DNA of 64,000 nt from Xylanimonas allomyrinae (GTDB lineage: Bacteria; Actinomycetota; Actinomycetes; Actinomycetales; Cellulomonadaceae). This document shows positions 34,886 through 45,002 of the stretch, piece by piece (within the stretch, counting starts at the first letter, position 1; each line of letters begins with the position of its first letter). The position numbers and the translations under genes are program-made. The stretch is from NCBI RefSeq assembly GCF_004135345.1, contig NZ_CP035495.1, positions 930,001 through 994,000 on the forward strand. The letters are read 5' to 3'. Below the pieces are notes generated by a model. That model searched no databases and was not told the origin of the DNA. It saw only the letters and a program-made list of their open reading frames with translations.

Positions 34886-35377
34886 ATGTCCCTCGACCTG
34901 GCCCGCACCCATCTCGCCCGCTTCGGGCTGGACGACCGGATCATCGTCACCGACGCGTCGTCCGCCACGGTCGACCTGGCGGCGGCGGCGCTCGGCGTCG
35001 AGCCCGCCCGCATCGCCAAGACGCTGAGCTTCCGCGGCCCCGAGCCGGGCACCGCCATCCTCGTGGTCCTCGCCGGTGACGCCCGCACGCACAACGCCGC
35101 GTTCAAGGCGGCGTTCGGGGTCAAGGCCCGCATGCTCGGCGGCGACGAGGTCGAGCAGCTCACGGGCCACGCACCCGGCGGCGTGTGCCCGTTCGGCAAC
35201 CCGCCCGCCGCGACCGTGTACCTCGACGAGTCGCTGCGCCGGTTCGAGACGGTGTTCCCGGCGTGCGGCACTGCCACCTCCGCCGTCGAGCTCACGCCCG
35301 AGGAGCTCGCCGAGGTCACCGGGCACCACGGCTGGGTCGCCGTCGGCCAGGTGCCGCAGCCCGCGCCCGAGGCGTGA
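34886..35377 (+). CDS. YbaK/EbsC-type aminoacyl-tRNA deacylase
   Basis: A 163-residue YbaK-domain protein that hydrolyses mischarged aminoacyl-tRNA. The segments AAAALGVEPARIAKTLSFRG, GDARTHNAAFKAAFGVKARM and GHAPGGVCPFG (with the conserved GGVCPFG loop) identify it. The ATG at 34886 fits the family N-terminus; the longer frame from 34820 would add an unlikely Gly/Pro leader. It stands alone between the divergent kinase gene and the downstream exporter genes. Confidence 0.88.
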   Translation: MSLDLARTHLARFGLDDRIIVTDASSATVDLAAAALGVEPARIAKTLSFRGPEPGTAILVVLAGDARTHNAAFKAAFGVKARMLGGDEVEQLTGHAPGGVCPFGNPPAATVYLDESLRRFETVFPACGTATSAVELTPEELAEVTGHHGWVAVGQVPQPAPEA

Positions 35378-35525
35378 GGGGGGCCCGCTCAGGGGCCGTT
35401 CAGGGTCTGTCTCCAGGGCCTCCCCGATAGCGCCGCCGCCCGGCGCGGGAGAGTCTCGTGGCTGGTGGGCGCGCGCCCGCCCCGCGGCGCGCGGCGGTGC
35501 GCCGCCGGAACGTGAAGGAGCCCGC

Positions 35526-36302
35526 ATGACGAACGACGACGGCCTGATCGCGACCGCGCGAGGTCTGGTGAAGACGTACGGGACGGGGGAGACGGCCGTG
35601 CGCGCGCTCGACGGGGTGGACGTGGACTTCCGCCGTGGCGAGCTCACCGCGATCATGGGCCCCTCCGGCTCGGGCAAGTCGACCCTCATGCACTGCATGG
35701 CCGGCCTGGACCGCCCGAGCGCGGGCGACGTCGTCGTCGACGGCGAGCGCGTCAGCTCCATGAACGAGCGCGGGCTGACGAAGCTGCGCCGCACCCGGCT
35801 CGGGTTCGTGTTCCAGGCGTTCAACCTGGTGCCGACCCTCACCGCCCTGGAGAACATCACGCTGCCCCTCGACATCGCGCGCCGCCGGGTGGACCACGCG
35901 CACCTCGACGCCGTCATCGAGGCCGTGGGCCTGGCCGACCGGCTCGGCCACAAGCCGTCGCAGCTCTCGGGCGGCCAGCAGCAGCGGGTGGCGTGCGCCC
36001 GCGCCCTCGTGGCGCGCCCCGCCGTCGTGTTCGCCGACGAGCCCACGGGCAACCTCGACTCGACCTCGTCGGCCGAGGTGCTCGGGTTCCTGCGCCGCAG
36101 CGTCGACGGCCTGGGCCAGTCGGTCGTCATGGTCACGCACGACCCGACGGCGGCGTCCTACGCCCACCGCGTGCTGTTCCTGGCCGACGGGCGGCTCGTG
36201 GGCGAGACCGTCGACCCGACCCCGCAGTCCGTGCTCGACGCCCTGGGTGCGCTGCGCGCGACGGGTGCGGCGTCCGTCGCCGTGAGCGGGGCGAGCGCCT
36301 GA
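35526..36302 (+). CDS. MacB/LolD-type ABC transporter ATPase
   Basis: A 258-residue ATPase with Walker [11 protein letters not shown]-loop FVFQAFNLVPTLTALEN, signature LSGGQQQRV, Walker B VVFADEPTGNLDS and the switch His in MVTHD. FNLVPTLTALENI is characteristic of the MacB/FtsE-like subgroup that powers FtsX-type permeases. The ATG at 35526 follows GAAGGAG. Its last base is the first base of the permease ATG, so the two are translationally coupled. It probably exports a lipid, peptide or antibiotic from the membrane. Confidence 0.93.
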   Translation: MTNDDGLIATARGLVKTYGTGETAVRALDGVDVDFRRGELTAIMGPSGSGKSTLMHCMAGLDRPSAGDVVVDGERVSSMNERGLTKLRRTRLGFVFQAFNLVPTLTALENITLPLDIARRRVDHAHLDAVIEAVGLADRLGHKPSQLSGGQQQRVACARALVARPAVVFADEPTGNLDSTSSAEVLGFLRRSVDGLGQSVVMVTHDPTAASYAHRVLFLADGRLVGETVDPTPQSVLDALGALRATGAASVAVSGASA

Positions 36303-38868
36303 TGCTGCGCATCGCGCTGCGCGGCATCAGCGCGCACCTGGTCCGCTTCCTGATGTCCCTGCTTGCGGTCGCGCTGGGCGTCGCCTTCATGGCCGGAACC
36401 CTGTCCCTGCGCACGATGCTGTCGACGACGTTCGACGGCATCGTCGAGGCTGGCGCCAACGCGGACGCGTTCGTGCGCGGCTCGCAGGAGGCCGCCTCGG
36501 CCAACCCGATGGACTTCGCCGGGTCGAGCCGCAACACCGTCGACACCTCCCTGGTGAGCCGGATCGACGCCGTCGACGGCGTCCGGGTGGCGATCCCCGA
36601 GCTGTCGGCCCCGGTCGTGCTGGTCGGCAAGGACGGCACCGCCGTGCAGTCCACGCAGGCGCCCAGCTTCGCGACCGGCATCGGCCCCGACGACCCGACG
36701 GCCACCCTGCTGGCCGGGCACGCGCCGCGCGGACCGGACGAGATCGCGCTCGAGGAGGCGACCCTGGAGGCGTCGGGGCTCGCCGTCGGCGACACCACCC
36801 GGCTCGTCGTGGACGGCGAGGTCCGCACCGTCACCGTCGTGGGCGAGATGTCTCTCGGCGGGCCCATGGCCGGGGCGACCATCGTGCTCATCGACCGTGC
36901 CGTGGCCGCCGCCCAGTTCGCCCCCGACGGGCGCGTGCCGACCATCGCGGTCTACGCCGACCCGGGCGTCAGCGAGCAGGAGCTGGTCGAGCGCGTCGCC
37001 CCCGTGCTCGAGGGCGCGCCCACGCCCAGCGAGGTCGTGCGCGGGCAGCAGTTGCGCGACGAGACCCGTGCCGACATCGACGAGATGCTCGGGTTCATGA
37101 CGACGTTCCTCGTCGTCTTCGCCGCCATCGCCCTGTTCGTGGGCGGGTTCATCATCGCCAACACCTTCTCGATGGCGGTGCGCCAGCGCGTGCGCGAGTT
37201 CGCGCTCCTGCGCGCCGTGGGCGCCTCGCCGCGGCAGGTGTTCGCCTCGATCGTGCTGCAGGCCGCCGTGGTGGGCCTGCTCGGCTCGGCGATCGGCGTG
37301 CTGGCCGGGTTCGGGCTGGTCGAGCTCGCGCGCGCCGGCCTGGAGGCCGTCGGCATGGACCTCGCGGGCGAGGTCCCCGTGACCGTCACGACCGTCGTGG
37401 TGTGCGTCGTCATCGGCGTCGTCGTCTCGGTCGTCGCGGCGGCGCTGCCCGCGCGCCGCGCCGCCGTCGTGCCGCCCGTGGAGGCCATGCGTGACGAGGT
37501 CTCCACGAGCGACCGCACCTCACGGTGGCGCGTCGTGGTCGGCCTGGTGCTCGCGGTGGGCGGCGCGGCCCTCGTCGTCGGGGCGGGCGTGCGTCCCGAC
37601 GCCGACGGCGCGGGCCCCGCGCTGGGCGTGGGCGCCGCCGGGGTGCTGTTCGGGGCGCTCGCCCTCGGGCCCTGGCTGGCCCGCGTCGTCGTGGGCGCGC
37701 TGGGCGCCCCGGTGGCCGCGCTCGCCCGCCCGGTGGGTGGCCTGGCGCGCGGCAACGCCACCCGCAACCCCAAGCGCACGGCCGCCACCGCGGGCGCGCT
37801 CATGATCGGCATGGCCCTGGTGGGCGCCGCGTCGGTGCTGGCCGCGAGCGCCAACGCCTCCGTCGCGTCGGCCGTCGAGGCGGAGGCGCACGCGGACCTG
37901 GTGCTGCGTGGCCCGAACATGGGCACCATCCCGGCGGGGGCGCTGGCGGACGTGGCGGCGCTCGACGCCGTCGGGCGCGTGGACCCGGACTGGTGGTCGG
38001 GGGTGCTGGTCACGTCGGGCGAGCAGACGCCGTCGGCGGCGGACATGGCCCTGGTCATGGGGCTGGAGCCGGGGGTGCTCGGGGGACGTTGCGGCCCGAG
38101 GTGATCGAGGGTCAGGCGTCGGCGGTGGATCGCGGGCAGGCCCTGGTGGCCAAGTCGGCGGCTCGTGACGGCGGCTGGGCCGTGGGCGACACGCTGACGC
38201 TGACGGCCGACGGCGTGGCGCGCCCGGTGGTCGTGGGCGGGGTCTTCGACTCGTCGGCGATCGGCGCGTCGGTGATCGTGGGGCGCGACCTGCTCGACGC
38301 GCTGGTGCCGCCCGAGCGTCAGGTCGCGGACGCGGCGTTCGTGGTGGCCGCGCCGGGGGTGGACGCGGAGGCGCTGCGTGCCGAGGTGACCGCGGCGGTG
38401 CGCCCGTACGTGGTGGTCTCGGTCATGGACTCGGACGAGTTCGTCTCCAGCCTGGCGGCGCAGATCGACCAGATGCTGGCCGTGTTGTACGCGCTGCTGG
38501 GGCTGTCGATCGTCATCGCGGTGCTGGGCATCGTGAACACGCTGGCGATGTCGGTCATCGAGCGCACGCGCGAGATCGGGCTGCTGCGGGCGGTGGGCCT
38601 GGGGCGTCTGCAGCTCGCGGGGACGGTGACCATCGAGTCGGTGCTGACGGCGGTGTTCGGGACGGTGCTGGGGCTGGGCATCGGGGTGGGCATCGCGTCG
38701 GTGTTCCCGCGCGTCCTGGCCGACCAGGGCTTGAGCACGCTCGTGGTGCCGTGGGGGAGCCTGGGCGCGATGGTGGCGCTGGCGGTCGTCGTCGGCGCGG
38801 TGGCCGCGGTGTGGCCGGCGGCGCGGGCGGCGCGGCTGCGGGTGCTGGACGCGATCAGCTACGAGTGA
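36302..38868 (+). CDS. FtsX-like ABC transporter permease (one-base shift)
   Basis: As sequenced, the frame stops at 38104. The homologous continuation (LRPEVIEGQASAVDRGQALV) is in another frame to 38868. Adding one G to the run at 38081-38085 gives an 855-residue permease. It has an N-terminal helix, a large extracytoplasmic MacB-type domain, a first FtsX block (TTFLVVFAAIALFVGGFIIA with LRAVGASPRQVFASI), a second extracytoplasmic domain and a second FtsX block (SIVIAVLGIVNTLAMSVIER with LLRAVGLGRLQL). This duplicated layout is normal for actinobacterial permeases of this class. Confidence 0.87.
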
Positions 38869-38976
38869 GGGGCGGTGTGAGCAACGGCTCAGGGCGGTGA
38901 CCGCCGTGGGCGGGGCGGGTGTGCCGGGACGCTCGTACGGTCGCGGTATCTGCCGTCCGAGCCTGGAGGTTGAACG

Positions 38977-39723
38977 ATGAGATTCCACGGGAAGTGCGCG
39001 CTGGTCACGGGCGCCGGGTCCGGCATCGGCCGGGCGGTGGCGTTGCGGCTCGCGGCGGAGGGCGCGGCGGTCGCGGTGAGCGACCTGGACCTGGCTGCGG
39101 CGCAGGCGACGCTGGCGCTGGTCGAGCAGGCCGGGGGGCGCGGCATCGCGCTGCGGCAGGACGTGGCCGACGCGGACGACGACCGCCGGGCCGTCGAGAC
39201 GGTGGTCGCGGAGCTCGGCGGCCTGCACCTGGCGGTGAACAACGCGGGCATCCCGGGCCCGAACCTGCCGATCGCCGACCTGCCGGTCGAGGACTGGGAC
39301 CGGGTCATCGCGGTCGACCTGAGCGGGATCGCGTACTGCCTGCACTACGAGCTGCCGGCCATCATGGCCTCGGGGGGCGGCGCCGTGGTGAACATGTCCT
39401 CGATCGCCGGGTCGATCGCGGTGCCGAGCAACCCGGCGTACACGGCGGCCAAGCACGGCATCGTCGGGCTGACGAAGGCGGTCGGGTCGGACTACGGCCG
39501 TTCGGGCGTGCGGGTCAACGCCGTGGGCCCCGGGTACATCGCGACGCCGCTGCTGACGGCGCTGCCCGAGGAGATCACGGCCGACGTCGCGGCGAAGCAC
39601 GCGATGGGCCGGCTCGGTGAGCCGGACGAGGTCGCGGGGGTGGTCGCGTTCCTGCTGAGCGACGACGCGGCGTTCGTCACCGGCAGCTACCACCTGGTCG
39701 ACGGCGGGTACACCGCGGTCTGA
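38977..39723 (+). CDS. SDR family oxidoreductase (FabG-like)
   Basis: A 248-residue classical SDR with TGAGSGIG, NNAGIPGPN, the Ser in NMSSIAGS, YTAAKHG and the C-terminal FVTGSYHLVDGGYTAV. It depends on NAD(P)H; the substrate is unknown. TGGAGGTTG precedes the ATG. A small palindrome GGCGGTGACCGCC (38893-38905) in the upstream 108 bp may be an operator. A strong terminator follows, so it is a single-gene unit. Confidence 0.88.
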   Translation: MRFHGKCALVTGAGSGIGRAVALRLAAEGAAVAVSDLDLAAAQATLALVEQAGGRGIALRQDVADADDDRRAVETVVAELGGLHLAVNNAGIPGPNLPIADLPVEDWDRVIAVDLSGIAYCLHYELPAIMASGGGAVVNMSSIAGSIAVPSNPAYTAAKHGIVGLTKAVGSDYGRSGVRVNAVGPGYIATPLLTALPEEITADVAAKHAMGRLGEPDEVAGVVAFLLSDDAAFVTGSYHLVDGGYTAV

Positions 39724-39731
39724 CGAGGCGA

Positions 39732-39763
39732 TCGGGGGCGGTGGCGCGTGCCACCGCCCCCGA
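39732..39763 (+). terminator. Strong terminator hairpin after the SDR gene
   Basis: TCGGGGGCGGTGGC (39732-39745) and GCCACCGCCCCCGA (39750-39763) pair perfectly over 14 bp with the loop GCGT. Confidence 0.85.
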
Positions 39764-39801
39764 CCCATGTCTGAATCGATCCGAAACCGCGCTCATTGCG
39801 C

Positions 39802-39857
39802 CAAAACAATAGACAGCGGACAGAACCGGGCGTACAACAGACTCAAACAAAAGGACA
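39802..39857 (+). promoter_or_regulatory. Direct-repeat operator candidate for the fru operon
   Basis: CAAAACAATAGACA (39802-39815) and CAAACAAAAGGACA (39844-39857) are near-identical direct repeats 42 bp apart, about four helical turns, in an AT-rich island just upstream of the DeoR-type regulator. Such A-rich direct repeats fit DeoR-family binding sites, suggesting autoregulation of the fructose operon. Confidence 0.5.
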
Positions 39858-39892
39858 CCGCTCACAGCGAGCGGTCGGACGACGGAGTCGAT

Positions 39893-40654
39893 GTGTACGC
39901 ACAAGAACGGCTGCGGGCGATCGTGGATCGGGCCCGCGCGGACGGACGGGTCGAGGTGGCCACGCTCGCCGCGGAGCTCGACGTGACACCCGAGACGGTG
40001 CGCCGAGACCTGACGCAGCTCGAACGGCGCGGGCTGCTGCGCCGCGTGCACGGCGGGGCGATCCCGCTCGAGCACCTCGGGTTCGAGCGCGGGGTCGACA
40101 CGCGACAGGGCGTGCACTCGGCCGAGAAGCAGGCCATCGCCCAGGCGGCGCTCGCCGAGCTGCCCGACGGCGGGTCGCTCATCCTCGACGCCGGCACCAC
40201 GACCTACCGCCTCGCCGAGCTCCTGCCGGCCGACCGGGAGCTCAGCGTCGTCACCCACTCGCTGCCCATCGCGACGCTCCTCGCAGGCCGGCCCCACATC
40301 ACCCTCCACCTGGTGGGCGGCACGATCCGCGGCCGCACGCTCGCCGCCGTCGGCGCCTGGGCCCAGCGCTCGCTGGCCGACGTGCGCGCCGAGGTCGTCT
40401 TCCTGGGCGCCAACGGCCTGACGGTCGAGGACGGCGTGACCACGCCCGACCTGGCCGAGGCCGAGGTCAAGCGCGCCCTGGTGCGCGCCGGCAAGCGCGT
40501 CGTCGTCCTCGCCGACCACACCAAGGTCGGGCGTACCGACCTGGGCCTGGTGGCGCCCGTGGGCGCCGTCGACACGCTGGTCACCGACGCCGGCCTCGAA
40601 CCCGTGCTCGGGGACGAGCTGCAGGCCGCAGGCGTCCGGGTGGTGCGCGCATGA
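39893..40654 (+). CDS. fruR: DeoR/FruR family transcriptional regulator of the fructose PTS operon
   Basis: A 253-residue DeoR-family repressor. The GTG at 39893 gives the usual family N-terminus (MYAQERLRAIVDRARADG) and length; the longer frame from 39767 is unlikely. The HTH region is EVATLAAELDVTPETVRRDL with ERRGLLRRVHGGA. The sugar-phosphate-binding domain contains LDAGTTTYRLAELL and VFLGANGLTVEDGVTT. It overlaps the 1-phosphofructokinase gene by four bases, and the effector is presumably fructose-1-phosphate. Two A-rich direct repeats upstream are the probable operator. Confidence 0.9.
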   Translation: MYAQERLRAIVDRARADGRVEVATLAAELDVTPETVRRDLTQLERRGLLRRVHGGAIPLEHLGFERGVDTRQGVHSAEKQAIAQAALAELPDGGSLILDAGTTTYRLAELLPADRELSVVTHSLPIATLLAGRPHITLHLVGGTIRGRTLAAVGAWAQRSLADVRAEVVFLGANGLTVEDGVTTPDLAEAEVKRALVRAGKRVVVLADHTKVGRTDLGLVAPVGAVDTLVTDAGLEPVLGDELQAAGVRVVRA

Positions 40655-41606
40655 TCGTCACCGTCACGCCGAACCCGAGCCTGGACCGCACCTTCCAGGT
40701 GCGGGACCTGACCGTCGGCACCGTCGTGCGGGCGGCCGCCGCGCGCAAGGACCCGGGCGGCAAGGGCGTCAACGTCGCACGCGCCCTGACCGCGCACGAC
40801 GTCGCCGCCACCGCCGTCTTCCCCGCCGGCGGCGAGGACGGCGACCAGTTCGTGCGCCTGCTCGCCGAGGCGCACATCGCGACGGTGCCCGTCGCGGCCA
40901 GGGGAGAGACCCGCTCCAACGTGACGGTCGTCGACGACGCCGGGCGCACCACCAAGCTCAACGCCCCCGGCGTCGTGCTGTCGAGCGACGAGGTGCGCGC
41001 GGTGCTGGACGCCGTGCGGTCCACCCTCGTGCAGGCCGGCCCGGGTGCCGTCGTCGTGGGCGCCGGGAGCCTGCCGGGAGGCGTGGCCGACGACTTCTAC
41101 GTGCGGCTCGGACGGGTCTGCGCGGACGCCGGGGCCCGCTTCGTGCTCGACACGTCGGGGCGCCGCTGGCGTACGCCGTCAAGGCCGGAGTCGCGAGCCT
41201 GGTCAAACCCAACGAGGACGAGCTCGCCGAGCTGGTCGGGCGCCGCCTGCACACGCTCGGGGAGGTCGTGCGCGCCGCGCGCGAGGTCACCACCGCCGGC
41301 GCCGACGAGGTGCTCGTGTCGCTGGGCGCGCACGGCGCCGCGCTCGTCACCGCGGACGCCACCTGGTGGGCGGGCGGGCCCCGGCTCGTGCCGCTGTCCA
41401 CCGTCGGCGCGGGCGACGTGACCCTGGCCGGCTACCTCTCCGCGAGCGACCGCGGACCCGAGGAGGCGCTGCGCACCGCCGTCGCCTGGGGCCGTGCCGC
41501 CGTGCGGCTGCCCGGCAGCAAGGTGCCGGCTCCCGCCCAGATCCACCCCGACGACGTCGACGTCGTCACCAACCCCAACCTCGCCGTCGCAGTTGAGGAG
41601 CTGTAG
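40651..41606 (+). CDS. fruK: 1-phosphofructokinase (one-base shift)
   Basis: A PfkB-family kinase converting fructose-1-phosphate to fructose-1,6-bisphosphate. The first part has TVTPNPSLDRTFQVRDL and KDPGGKGVNVARAL. As sequenced, the frame is lost after FVLDTSG; adding one G to the run at 41157-41160 restores GAPLAYAVKAG, KPNEDEL and the catalytic STVGAGDVTLAGYL, giving 318 residues. It overlaps the regulator stop (ATGA) and lies four bases before the EIIA gene. This is the canonical fruRKAB-type order. Confidence 0.88.
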
Positions 41607-41609
41607 GAC

Positions 41610-42062
41610 ATGACCGCACTGACCACCCCCGAGCTCGTCGCGATCGACGTGACGAGCACCGACCGCCAGGCCGTGATCCGGCAGCTCGCCTCGCTGCTGG
41701 CCGCGGCGGGACGCGTGAGCGACCTGGACGGCTTCGTCGCCGACGTCCTCGCCCGTGAGGTCACGACCGCGACCGGCATGCCCGGCGCCGTCGGCCTGCC
41801 GCACGCCAAGTCGGCGCACGTGACCGTGCCGTCGCTCGCCGTCGGGCGGGTGCCCGGCGGCGTCGACTTCGGCGGCCCCGACGGCGACGCCACCCTCGTG
41901 TTCCTCATCGCCGCGCCCGCCGGGGGCGCCGAGGAGCACCTGAAGATCCTCGCGGCGCTCGCGCGGCGCCTCATGCACACGAGCTTCCGTGACGCGATCC
42001 GCACCGCGCCCGACGCCGACGCCGTGGCCGCGATCATCGCCCAGGAGGTCGTTCCCGCATGA
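41610..42062 (+). CDS. PTS fructose transporter subunit IIA
   Basis: A 150-residue EIIA of the fructose/mannitol type. The phosphorylated His lies in VGLPHAKSAHV (near residue 63), and FGGPDGDATLVFLIAAPAGGAEEHL is the second family block. It accepts phosphate from HPr and passes it to the IIB domain. It overlaps the IIBC gene by four bases. No HPr or enzyme I gene is in the window. Confidence 0.93.
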   Translation: MTALTTPELVAIDVTSTDRQAVIRQLASLLAAAGRVSDLDGFVADVLAREVTTATGMPGAVGLPHAKSAHVTVPSLAVGRVPGGVDFGGPDGDATLVFLIAAPAGGAEEHLKILAALARRLMHTSFRDAIRTAPDADAVAAIIAQEVVPA

Positions 42063-43570
42063 GACTCGTCGCCGTGACGTCGTGCCCGACGGGCATCGCG
42101 CACACCTACATGGCCGCCGAGGCCCTCGAGCAGGCGGGCAAGGCCGCCGGTCACGACGTCGTCGTCGAGACCCAGGGCGCGGCGGGCTCCACCCCGCTCG
42201 ACCCGGCCACCGTCGCCGCCGCGGACGGCGTCATCTTCGCCGCCGACCTCGAGGTCAAGGACAAGGGCCGGTTCGCCGGCAAGCCGACGGTCGACGTCGG
42301 CGTGAAGAAGGCCGTCCACGACGCCGCCGGCGTCATCGCCCAGGCCGTCGCCGCCGTCGAGGCCGACCCCGCACCGGCGTCCCCGGCCCCGGCCGCAGCA
42401 CCCGCCACCAAGGTCGAGGCCGGAGCGTCCACCGCGACGCGCGTGCGCCAGTGGCTCATGACGGGCATCTCCTACATGATCCCGTTCGTCGCCGCGGGCG
42501 GCATCCTCATCGCGCTGTCCTTCATGCTCGCCCAGGCCGCGTGGGGGCGCAACGGTGCCGTCGAGGTCACCCAGGTCGGCGCCGACACGCTCATCCACGA
42601 CTTCTCGGTCGCCTCGGGCCAGCACTGGGCGGCGCTGCTGTTCGTCGTCGGCGGTGCCGCGTTCGGGTTCCTCGTGCCCGTGCTCGCCGGGTTCATCGCC
42701 TACGCGATCGCCGACCGGCCCGGCATCGTGCCCGGGTTCGTCGGAGGAGCGGTCGCCGTGACCGTCGGCGCCGGGTTCCTCGGCGGGCTCGCCGCGGGCT
42801 TCCTCGGCGGGTTCCTCGCCCTGTGGATCTCGCGGTGGCCCGTGCCGCGCGGCGTGCGCGGCATCATGCCCGTCGTCGTCATCCCGCTGCTGTCGACGCT
42901 CGTCACCGGCGGCCTCATGCTCGTCGTCATCGGCCGCCCCATCGCCGCGCTCATGGACGCGCTGACCAGCTGGCTGGGCGGGCTCTCGGGCCAGAGCGCG
43001 ATCCTGCTGGGCGTCATCCTCGGGGCCATGATGGGCTTCGACCTCGGCGGCCCCGTCAACAAGGTCGCCTACGTCTTCGCCACCACCGGCCTGGCGACGC
43101 CGGGCCTGGCCCCCGACGCCGCCCAGTACAAGATCATGGCCGCCGTCATGGCGGCCGGCATGGTCGCCCCGCTCGGCATGGCGCTGGCCACCCAGGTCCG
43201 CAAGGCGCTGTTCTCCCAGGCCGAGCGCGAGAACGGCAAGGCGGCGTGGCTGCTGGGCGCATCGTTCATCTCCGAGGGTGCCATCCCGTTCGCGGCCCTC
43301 GACCCGTGGCGCGTGCTCGCGTCCTCCATCGTCGGCTCTGCCGTCACCGGCGGGCTGGTCATGGCGTTCGGCTCGACGCTGCGCGCCCCCCACGGCGGCG
43401 TGTGGGTGCTGCCGCTCATCGGCAACCCGCTGGCGTTCGCCGTCGCCGTCGTCGTCGGGTCGGCCGTCTGCGCCGGGGTGGTCATCGCCCTGAAGTCGCT
43501 GCGCCGCGAGGCCACCGAGGCCAGCGAGACCACCGACGTCGCCGCGGAGGCCGGGGCCGCTCGCGCCTGA
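42059..43570 (+). CDS. fruA: PTS fructose transporter subunit IIBC
   Basis: A 503-residue fusion. Residues 1-100 are the IIB domain with the phosphorylated Cys9 in TSCPTGIAHTYMAAEALE. An Ala/Pro linker (about 103-125) leads to the IIC membrane domain of about nine helices, with GISYMIPFVAAGGILIALSF and MMGFDLGGPVNKVAYVF. It imports and phosphorylates fructose to fructose-1-phosphate. Its stop codon lies in the first unit of a 15-bp minisatellite, followed by a 15-bp-stem terminator. Confidence 0.94.
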   Translation: MRLVAVTSCPTGIAHTYMAAEALEQAGKAAGHDVVVETQGAAGSTPLDPATVAAADGVIFAADLEVKDKGRFAGKPTVDVGVKKAVHDAAGVIAQAVAAVEADPAPASPAPAAAPATKVEAGASTATRVRQWLMTGISYMIPFVAAGGILIALSFMLAQAAWGRNGAVEVTQVGADTLIHDFSVASGQHWAALLFVVGGAAFGFLVPVLAGFIAYAIADRPGIVPGFVGGAVAVTVGAGFLGGLAAGFLGGFLALWISRWPVPRGVRGIMPVVVIPLLSTLVTGGLMLVVIGRPIAALMDALTSWLGGLSGQSAILLGVILGAMMGFDLGGPVNKVAYVFATTGLATPGLAPDAAQYKIMAAVMAAGMVAPLGMALATQVRKALFSQAERENGKAAWLLGASFISEGAIPFAALDPWRVLASSIVGSAVTGGLVMAFGSTLRAPHGGVWVLPLIGNPLAFAVAVVVGSAVCAGVVIALKSLRREATEASETTDVAAEAGAARA

Positions 43571-43655
43571 CCCGCCACCGCCTGACCCGCCACCGCCTGA
43601 CCCGCCACCGCCTGACCCGTCACCACCTGACCCGCCACCGCCTGACCCGCCACCG
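43566..43655 (+). repeat. 15-bp minisatellite, six copies
   Basis: CCTGACCCGCCACCG repeated six times with one slightly changed unit (43611-43625). The first copy contains the EIIBC stop codon, and every unit carries an in-frame TGA, so expansion cannot extend the protein. Confidence 0.9.
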
Positions 43656-43662
43656 CGCACCC

Positions 43663-43697
43663 GGCGCGCCCACGACCCGCACGGTCGTGGGCGCGCC
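43663..43697 (+). terminator. Terminator of the fructose operon
   Basis: GGCGCGCCCACGACC (43663-43677) and GGTCGTGGGCGCGCC (43683-43697) form a perfect 15-bp stem with a 5-base loop. Confidence 0.85.
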
Positions 43698-43851
43698 GCC
43701 GTGTCCGCGGCGCACCCACCGCGAGCACGGCGCCCCCGGGCGCGGCACGAAGCGCCGCCGCACGCGCACCGCGTCTGCGTCGGCGAGACTGACAGGGTCC
43801 CGTCCGGGACGGCGGGGCGTGCCCCGCACGCACCCCCGTACGGAGGACCCC

Positions 43852-45002
43852 GTGAGCGACCGCCCCGCCGAGCGCACACCTTCGAGCCTCGACGCGCTGG
43901 TCGACGCGACACCCGCGAGCCGCGAACGCGTCGTCGACCTGCTGCGCGTGCTCGCCATCGGCGTCGTCGTGCTGTGGCACTGGTCCCTCTCGCTGACGCA
44001 CTGGCGTCCCGACGGCGTGCTGACCATGCCCAACCCGATCCCCGACGTGCCCGGCGGATGGGCGATGACCTGGGTGTTCCAGGTCATGCCCGTCTTCTTC
44101 CTCGTCGGCGGCTACGCCAACCTCGCCGGCTGGCAGGCCGTGACCCGCGACGGCGGGGCGCCGCCCGCTTCCTGAAAGCGCGCCTGCGCCGGCTGGCCCT
44201 TCCCCTCGTGCCCTGGGTCGCCTGCTGGGCCGTGTTCGACCTCGCGATGCTCGCCGCCGGACGGCCCAGCGTGCTGCACTGGGGAGCCGCCGTGCTCGCC
44301 CCCCTGTGGTTCCTGGGCGTCTACGGCGCCGCCGTGGCCGCCGTGCCGCTCACCGCCCGCGCGCACCTCGCCTGGGGGTGGCGGGTGCCCGCCGTGCTCG
44401 CCGTCGCCGTGCTCGCCGCCGACACCCTCCGGCTCGGCCTCGGGTGGGGGCAGCCCGTGGTCGGGCTCGCCGGGTCGCTCGCCGTGTGGCTGTTCGCCCA
44501 CCAGCTCGGGTACTTCTGGCGCGACGGCACGCTGCTGGCCGGCGGGTGGCGGCGCCCCGCGGCCGTGGCCACCGCCGGCCTCCTGGGCCTCGTCCTGCTC
44601 ACCACGCTGGGCCCCTACCCGCGCTCCATGGTCTCGGTCGCCGGTGAGCGGATGAGCAACATGTTCCCGACGACGGCGCCCGTCATGGCGCTCGCGGTCT
44701 TCCAGCTCGGGCTCGCGCTGCTGGCGCGGCCCGCGCTGGCCGCGTGGCTGCGGCGACGCGGACCGTGGCGTGCCGTGGTCGTGGCCAACTCCCTGACGAT
44801 GCCCGTGTTCGTGTGGCACATGACGGCGCTGGTGGCGTTCCTGTGGCTGTACGAGCGGGCGGGGTTCGTGCTCGCGACCGAGACGTCGACCACGTGGTGG
44901 CTGACCCGCTGGGTGTGGGTCGTGGGGCCCGGCGTGCTGCTCGCGGCGATCCTCGCCGTGCTGGCGCGGGTGCGCCGCGTGCGACGCGCGGGTGCCCGGT
45001 GA
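43852..45002 (+). CDS. Acyltransferase-3-like membrane protein (one-base shift)
   Basis: A multi-pass membrane protein of the acyltransferase 3 type. The N-terminal RVVDLLRVLAIGVVVLWHW carries the conserved membrane His. MTWVFQVMPVFFLVGGYANL follows, then the frame stops at 44175. Adding one G at 44155-44158 continues as ARFLKARLRRLALPLVPWVA and gives 383 residues with about ten helices. The GTG at 43852 follows CGGAGGAC. It is probably involved in O-acylation of a surface polysaccharide or lipid. A paralogue lies at 52912-54362. Confidence 0.8.

Noticed and set aside
43566-43655. CRISPR-like array
   Set aside because: The units are directly adjacent 15-bp repeats without spacers, and no cas genes are nearby. 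No CRISPR array was seen elsewhere.
41432-43912. 826-codon open frame on the minus strand opposite the fructose PTS genes
   Set aside because: It is antisense to well-recognised EIIA and EIIBC genes, is dominated by Arg/Gly/Asp repeats and has no family motif; long antisense frames are expected at this GC content.
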